Of a stretch of DNA of 11,117 nt, positions 7,530 through 11,117 are shown one piece after another. Position numbers and translations under genes: made by a program. This DNA comes from SZUA-430 sp964561925. GTDB lineage: Bacteria > Pseudomonadota > Alphaproteobacteria > Micropepsales > Micropepsaceae. Numbering within the stretch: the first letter of the stretch is position 1; each line of letters opens with the position of its first letter. The notes beneath the pieces are model-generated. The model was not told the origin of the DNA, ran no database searches, and saw only the letters and a program-made list of their open reading frames with translations. The DNA lies in contig CAZLRW010000124.1 of NCBI GenBank assembly GCA_964561925.1, forward strand, positions 1 to 11,117. Reading direction: 5' to 3'.

Positions 7530-9273
7530 CGCGCGGCGGGCGCGAGCGCGGGCTTCACGTCGTCCAGATCTTCGACGCTGCGCAGATAGCGCGGCGGCTT
7601 GCGCGCTTTCGTCTTCTGCTCGAAGGCGTAGGCGAGCGCGATCAGTTTCGCCTCCGACCACGCGGGGCCGATGAAGGACAGGCCCAGCGGCAGACCGCGC
7701 GCCTCGCCCATCGGCACCGTGATGTTCGGATAGCCCGCGACGGCGGGCAGCGTCGACGACGCGCCCAAGAAGTGGTCGCCGGTGACGACGTCGATCGTCC
7801 AGGCGGGGCCGGTCGTGGGCGCGACGAGTGCGTCGAGCTTGTGCTGCTTCAACAGGCGGTCGATGCCTTCCGGGCCCGCGAGGCGTTTCGCGCGGGCGGC
7901 GGCCTTCTTGTAGGCGGGGTTGGCGAGGCCCTTCGTCGCCTCGGCTTGCTCGAACAGGTCCTGACCGAAGAGCGCGAGCTCGGCCGGCGTCGCGGCGTTG
8001 AAAGCGATGACGTCCTTCAGCGTGCGCGGTTTGACCGTTTGCGGCGTCGTTGCGAGGTAGGCGTTCAAGCCAGCCTTCAATTCGACGAGCAGGACGAAGA
8101 GTTCGTCCTCTCCGATCTTGTCCATGTTCGGGACTTTCTCGATGTCGACAAGTTCGGCGCCTGCGTCTTTCATCGCCTCCAACGCGGCGGCAAAGGCCTG
8201 ATCCGTCGCCGCGTGGTAGCCGGCGGCGAACTTCAGTACGCCGATGCGCTTGCCTTTGAGCGCGCCCGCGTCGAGCGCCGCCGTGTAATCGGTCTTGCGC
8301 GCGTCGGCGTCCTTCGTCGCCGGGTCGGCGGGATCGCTGCCCGCCATCGCGGTCAGGAGTGCGGCCGCGTCGGCGACCGAGCGCGTCATCGGGCCTGCGG
8401 TGTCTTGGCTGGCGCTGATCGGCACGACGTGCGTGCGGGAGNNNNNNNNNNNNNNNNNNNNNNNNNNNNNNNNNNNNNNNNNNNNNNNNNNNNNNNNNNN
8501 NNNNNNNNNNNNNNNNNNNNNNNNNNNNNNNNNNNNNNNNNCATCGGGCCTGCGGTGTCTTGGCTGGCGCTGATCGGCACGACGTGCGTGCGGGAGACAA
8601 GGCCCACCGTCGGCTTCATGCCGACGAGTCCATTGATCGACGAGGGGCAGACGATCGAGCCGTCCGTCTCCGTGCCGATCGTGCCGGCGGCGAGGCTTGC
8701 CGCGGCGGCCGCGCCCGATCCCGACGACGAGCCGCAGGCATTGCGGTCGCGCGCATAAGGATTGCGCGTGAGCCCGCCCATCGCGCTCCAGCCGCTGATC
8801 GACTGCGACGAGCGGATGTTCGCCCATTCGGACAGGTTCGTCTTGCCGAGAACGATCGCGCCCGCCTCGCGCAGGCGCGCGACGAGCGGCGCATCGCGGT
8901 TCGTGACGTTGTCTTTGAGCGCGAGCGAGCCTGCTGTCGTCGGGAGCGGATCGGCGGTTTCGATGTTGTCCTTGATCAGAACCGGAATGCCGTGCAGTGG
9001 GCCACGCAGTTTGCCCGTCTTGCGCTCCGCATCGCGTGCGCGCGCATCTTCGGCTGCGCGCGGGTTGAGGCTCAAGACGCTCTGCAGTCCATTGCGGTCT
9101 ATTGTCTCAATGCGCTTCAGATACGTCGCAACCAGCGCTTCGGACGTCGTGCGGCCGGCGGCGAGTTCAACCTGCAATTCGGCGATCGACTTTTCTTCAA
9201 CGGCGTCGGTTGCGTGCGCCTGCGCTCCGGCAAGCAAAAGCAACACGAGCGCGATGGCGATACGGTACGTCAT
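7526..9273 (-). CDS. Secreted amidase, amidase-signature family (peptide-amidase-like); interrupted only by a false gap
   Basis: Ser-Ser-Lys amidase predicted to act outside the cytoplasm. The N-terminus MTYRIAIALVLLLLAGAQA is a signal peptide. The catalytic Lys is Lys101 (IPVLIKDNIE), the Gly/Ser loop CGSSSGSG starts at Cys170, and the nucleophile is Ser196 in GTETDGSI. By the usual spacing the cis-Ser is in the Ser172-174 cluster. The following segments SSINGLVGMKPTVGLVSRTH and QDTAGPMTRSVADAAA resemble the peptide amidase of Stenotrophomonas from memory; substrate is unproven. As given, the reading frame shifts across the N run. However, 55 bases are repeated on both sides (8387-8441 and 8542-8596). 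Removing one copy plus the N (155 bases) joins both halves in frame into a 530-residue protein of normal family length. It is therefore not a pseudogene. A GGGAGAGGGGG ribosome binding site precedes the ATG. It leads the cupin gene in an ATGA-coupled pair. Confidence 0.93.
8387..8596. other. Unmerged contig overlap: 55-bp identical flanks around 100 N
   Basis: Bases 8387-8441 and 8542-8596 are identical (beginning CATCGGGCCTGCGG and ending GTGCGTGCGGGAG) and each abuts the 100-N run at 8442-8541. Collapsing the 155-base period restores one continuous amidase frame. This is what a scaffolder leaves when two overlapping contig ends are joined by a default gap. It is not a biological duplication. 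Confidence 0.95.
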
Positions 9274-9379
9274 GCAAGCCCCCTCTCCCGATACGTTAGG
9301 TCAAAGCCTAGCTGTTCGCGCGGGGGAGTTGAATATGCACGGCTTGGAGCGCCCATAGGGTCGTGCCCGTCAGGGCGGT
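9274..9379. promoter_or_regulatory. Spacer between the SdpR-like gene and the amidase
   Basis: This 106-base spacer separates two same-strand genes. It holds the amidase ribosome binding site (GGGAGAGGGGG, about five bases before the ATG on the minus strand) and presumably the promoter of the amidase-cupin pair. I see no clear -35/-10 pair and no strong terminator, so read-through from the sdpI-sdpR pair is possible. Confidence 0.35.
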
Positions 9380-9646
9380 TTATTTTCCTTTCGCTCCCGC
9401 GAGGGCCATGAAGGCGGCGAGTGTTTCCTCCATGACCGACATGTTCAGGCGGTAGATGATCGTCGTGCCTTGGCGTTCGGTCGTGACGAGTTCGGCATTC
9501 TTCAGCACTGTGAAGTGGCCGGAGAGCGTGGGCTTTGCGATCGTGAAATGTTCGGCGATTTCGCCCGCCGACATCGCGCGCTTGCGCAGGAGTTTCAGGA
9601 TGTCGCGGCGGATCGGATGGGCGAGTGCCTCGAAGACCTCGTTCAT
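9380..9646 (-). CDS. sdpR: SdpR-like ArsR-family winged-helix repressor
   Basis: An 88-residue DNA-binding protein of the ArsR/SmtB fold. The start MNEVFEALAHPIRRDILKLL, the turn MSAGEIAEHFTIAKPTLSGH (recognition helix IAKPTLSGHFTVLKNAEL) and the wing TTERQGTTIIYRLN match the autorepressor class typified by Bacillus SdpR. There are no cysteine or histidine metal-sensing clusters of the ArsR type, which fits a non-metal SdpR-type switch. In Bacillus, SdpR represses its own sdpI-sdpR operon and is released when SdpI holds it at the membrane. The same gene order is seen here. The ATG at 9646 overlaps the SdpI stop as ATGA, giving the family length. The in-frame extension to 9862 is antisense-like sequence within the SdpI gene. 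The symbol reflects family resemblance, not proven orthology. Confidence 0.9.
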   Translation of the reverse strand: MNEVFEALAHPIRRDILKLLRKRAMSAGEIAEHFTIAKPTLSGHFTVLKNAELVTTERQGTTIIYRLNMSVMEETLAAFMALAGAKGK

Positions 9647-10338
9647 GCGCCTGTCCCGCGCGCAGGGTCGTTCCGCCAATAGACATAAGACATAACGACG
9701 GCGGCGAGCGAAGTCGCGAGCGCGCCGCCGACGAACAGGATCATCTGTCCTTGGAAGTCGAGGACGAACGGAGATGCGGCCGTTGCCAGCCCAAGCACGA
9801 CCCACACGCGGCCGAGCCAGCGGTGCGTCTTCTCCCAGGCATAGTCGCTCGACAACGTCCACGGCGTGCGCACGCCCATGACGAAGTTCGAGCGCGTCTT
9901 GCCGAGGAAGTTGCCGATGACGACGAAGAGCAGGCCGAAGGCCGGGATCAGGAATGAGGGTTTTTCAGGCGCGAAGCCCAGTGCTGCCCCCACAATGTGG
10001 GCGTGAACGGCGGCAAAGACGAGCATCATGCCCACCCACAGCGCATGGTAGAGCGTGCGCCCGCGGTTCAAATTCTCGCGCCGCGGTTCCAGCAACGGCA
10101 CGGCGGCGAAGATTGCCGCGATCAGCGCTGCGACCGCAGGGGCGAAGAGCAACGCCACGGCCTTCGGTGCGTAGCCGTCGACCTCGCCAGCGACGTTCCA
10201 ATGGATAGGAAGTTGCGCGTCGGCGGGCAGCACCGTCCACGCGTACCACGACGCACCGAGCATGGCGGCGAGTGCGAGCGCGCTCCACGCAAGGCCGCGG
10301 GCGATCTTGATCGGTGGGACGGTTTCAGAGTCGGACAT
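9643..10338 (-). CDS. sdpI: SdpI-family membrane protein (DUF1648 plus SdpI domain)
   Basis: A 231-residue inner-membrane protein. An N-terminal helix leads into the DUF1648 signature LPIHWNVAGEVDGYAPK (about residues 39-55) and a second hydrophobic block. The SdpI domain has LIPAFGLLFVVIGNFLGKTR, then NFVMGVRTPWTLSSDYAWEK and THRWLGRVW. The last hydrophobic segments run to near the C-terminus. In Bacillus subtilis, SdpI gives immunity to the SdpC toxin and recruits SdpR to the membrane. No SdpA/B/C toxin genes are present in this window, so here it more likely senses membrane stress or a foreign peptide, which is inference. A GGGGAG ribosome binding site stands eight bases before the ATG. 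The promoter and inverted-repeat operator lie directly upstream, and its stop overlaps the repressor start. Confidence 0.93.
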   Translation of the reverse strand: MSDSETVPPIKIARGLAWSALALAAMLGASWYAWTVLPADAQLPIHWNVAGEVDGYAPKAVALLFAPAVAALIAAIFAAVPLLEPRRENLNRGRTLYHALWVGMMLVFAAVHAHIVGAALGFAPEKPSFLIPAFGLLFVVIGNFLGKTRSNFVMGVRTPWTLSSDYAWEKTHRWLGRVWVVLGLATAASPFVLDFQGQMILFVGGALATSLAAVVMSYVYWRNDPARGTGA

Positions 10339-10359
10339 GGCGCTGTCTCCCCGCTAATA

Positions 10360-10383
10360 TTCGTTATTTAGGAAAATAACGAA
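10360..10383. promoter_or_regulatory. Probable SdpR operator: perfect 10-bp inverted repeat
   Basis: TTCGTTATTT, spacer AGGA, then AAATAACGAA: perfect 10-base arms in an AT-rich island within GC-rich DNA. It covers the predicted -10 box and part of the -35/-10 spacer of the sdpI-sdpR promoter, the usual position for a repressor site. The size and dyad symmetry suit a dimeric ArsR-fold repressor. Binding by the neighbouring SdpR-like protein is inferred. Confidence 0.75.
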
Positions 10384-10393
10384 ATATAGTCAA
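10365..10393 (-). promoter_or_regulatory. Sigma-70-type promoter of the sdpI-sdpR pair
   Basis: On the minus strand TTGACT (10393-10388) is followed after exactly 17 bases by TAAATA (10370-10365). The -35 matches five of six consensus positions and the -10 is a weaker match. Transcription would start about 20 bases before the SdpI ATG, just upstream of its GGGGAG site. The inverted-repeat operator overlaps this promoter. Confidence 0.6.
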
Positions 10394-10428
10394 GGGTCGG
10401 CGCTCCGGCGCTCGCGGCGTTCGCTCCT

Positions 10429-10926
10429 TTAGAGCATCTGATAGAGGTGCTTCGACGGGATGCCTGCGCGAAAGCCCGCCTTCTCGTAGGCGCGCATTGC
10501 GGGCGCGTGGCTCGCATCGGCGCCGGCACCCACGACGGCGACGCGCAAGCCCTCAGCCCGCATGGCGGCGAGCGCTTGCGCGATCAGCGCCGAACCGACG
10601 CCTGCGCCCGCCGCGCCCGGCGAGACCGCAATCAGGACGAGTTCGCCGATGCTTTGAGCGCGGTCGAACGTCACGGCCACGAAGCCGACGCTGTTGCCCT
10701 GCCGTTCGGCGACAAACACGCGCGCGTTCGGGTCTTCGCTGCAGAGGCGGCGCAGCAAGGCGGCTTGTTCCTCTTCGGCGCTCGCGAGCGCCACGGCGGA
10801 GATCGCCTCGCCCAACAGCGCGCGGAACGAGGCGAACACGGGCGTGAAAGCCTCCGCCCTGATGGTCTGCAGACGCTCTGCGTCTTCGGGCGCATAGGCG
10901 CGGATGACGAGGTTTTTGGCTTGCAT
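10429..10926 (-). CDS. GNAT-family N-acetyltransferase
   Basis: A 165-residue protein of the Gcn5-related acetyltransferase fold, transferring acetyl from acetyl-CoA to an amine on an unknown acceptor. It starts with the usual first strand (LVIRAYAPEDAERLQTIR). The central strands are VFVAERQGNSVGFVAVTFD. The acetyl-CoA pyrophosphate loop is LIAVSPGAAGAGVGSALI, corresponding to the Q/RxxGxG/A motif in a loosened form. The closing AMRAYEKAGFRAG is the typical C-terminal GNAT signature. The ATG at 10926 is preferred because it stands just before the first domain strand and follows a purine-rich AGAAGAACGAAG stretch. An ATG at 10998 would add 24 non-domain residues and lacks a visible ribosome binding site. 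The substrate cannot be deduced. It lies downstream of tRNA-Thr on the same strand with no obvious functional link. Confidence 0.9.
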   Translation of the reverse strand: MQAKNLVIRAYAPEDAERLQTIRAEAFTPVFASFRALLGEAISAVALASAEEEQAALLRRLCSEDPNARVFVAERQGNSVGFVAVTFDRAQSIGELVLIAVSPGAAGAGVGSALIAQALAAMRAEGLRVAVVGAGADASHAPAMRAYEKAGFRAGIPSKHLYQML

Positions 10927-11029
10927 GGCTTCGTTCTTCTGTTCGTGTTTCCCCACGCCGCGCAGGTTGTGCAGCGCGATGGGGGAGCCGGCGGACATTC
11001 AGATCTTGGACGTCATCGCGCAATTATCT

Positions 11030-11045
11030 GCGACGCACTCGTCGC
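11030..11045 (-). terminator. Weak hairpin after tRNA-Thr
   Basis: GCGACG, loop of four, CGTCGC, followed on the minus strand by AGATAATT. It lies just after the tRNA 3' end, so it could end the tRNA transcript or mark its processing. The stem is only six base pairs and the tail is poor in T, so this is tentative. Confidence 0.25.
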
Positions 11046-11062
11046 TGGACGCGGGTGCGAGG

Positions 11063-11117
11063 TGGTGCCGCCTGCGTGACTCGAACACGCGACCCCCGCA
11101 TTACGAATGCGATGCTC
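11063..11117 (-). tRNA. tRNA-Thr (anticodon CGU), 5' part beyond the window
   Basis: Reading the minus strand, the visible part covers about tRNA positions 22-76: the D-stem 3' strand GAGC and A26. The anticodon stem TCGCA/TGCGG closes a seven-base loop TTCGTAA with anticodon CGT (bases 11103-11105), which reads the ACG threonine codon. The variable loop is GGGTC. The T arm is GCGTG, loop TTCGAGT, CACGC. The acceptor 3' strand AGGCGGC ends with discriminator A and an encoded CCA (11063-11065). The 5' acceptor strand, expected to be GCCGCCT, and most of the D arm lie off the right edge. Confidence 0.93.

Noticed and set aside
8387..8596. A biological 55-bp direct repeat or frameshifted amidase pseudogene.
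   Set aside because: The copies are perfect and abut a default-length N run, and removing one period restores a full-length frame. A contig overlap explains it better.
6621..8600. Single long minus-strand frame covering the cupin and part of the amidase region.
   Set aside because: Only the part up to the ATG at 7529 encodes a recognisable protein. Upstream of that the frame is a shadow of the amidase and passes through the N run.
9647..9862. Longer form of the SdpR-like repressor starting at 9862.
   Set aside because: The extension lies within the SdpI coding region in another frame. The ATG at 9646 gives the family length and an ATGA coupling.
1..11117. CRISPR array, transposon, integrase or phage genes, riboswitch.
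   Set aside because: No regularly spaced repeats, transposase or integrase motifs, or recognisable riboswitch core were found on either strand.

Overview
The window is high-GC DNA from a Gram-negative bacterium, most probably an alphaproteobacterium. This is inferred from base composition and from the gene set: a TAXI-type TRAP transporter, an ArfB rescue factor, a hybrid histidine kinase and an SdpI/SdpR pair. It is draft scaffold sequence with two runs of exactly 100 N (2004-2103 and 8442-8541). The second run is an assembly artefact, because the same 55 bases stand on both sides of it.

Layout, left to right. A minus-strand hybrid sensor histidine kinase runs off the left edge (C-terminus missing), and its start lies at or beyond the first N run. 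Next comes minus-strand arfB (ribosome rescue), divergent from a plus-strand TRAP transporter cluster: a TAXI substrate-binding protein, a fused DctQM-type permease, and a small two-helix membrane protein overlapping the permease end. The binding protein and permease are separated by two mirror-image copies of a GC-rich palindromic repeat. The second copy appears to carry the permease ribosome binding site.

The cluster meets, tail to tail with a 14-bp overlap, a minus-strand pair: a secreted amidase of the amidase-signature family (peptide-amidase-like) and a cytoplasmic bicupin, joined by an ATGA stop/start overlap. Further right on the minus strand is a second ATGA-coupled pair, an SdpI-family membrane protein followed by an SdpR-like ArsR repressor. 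Upstream of it an AT-rich perfect inverted repeat lies over a good promoter, the expected layout for autorepression. Then come a GNAT acetyltransferase and, cut by the right edge, tRNA-Thr(CGU).

The genes form small independent units and not one pathway: solute uptake (TRAP), extracytoplasmic amide hydrolysis with a cupin partner, a membrane-sensor/repressor switch, and housekeeping (ArfB, tRNA). I found no CRISPR array, transposase, phage gene or clear new multi-gene defence system. The points most worth following are the repeat pair inside the TRAP operon, the predicted SdpR operator, the uncharacterised third TRAP-linked protein, and the false gap that makes an intact amidase look broken.
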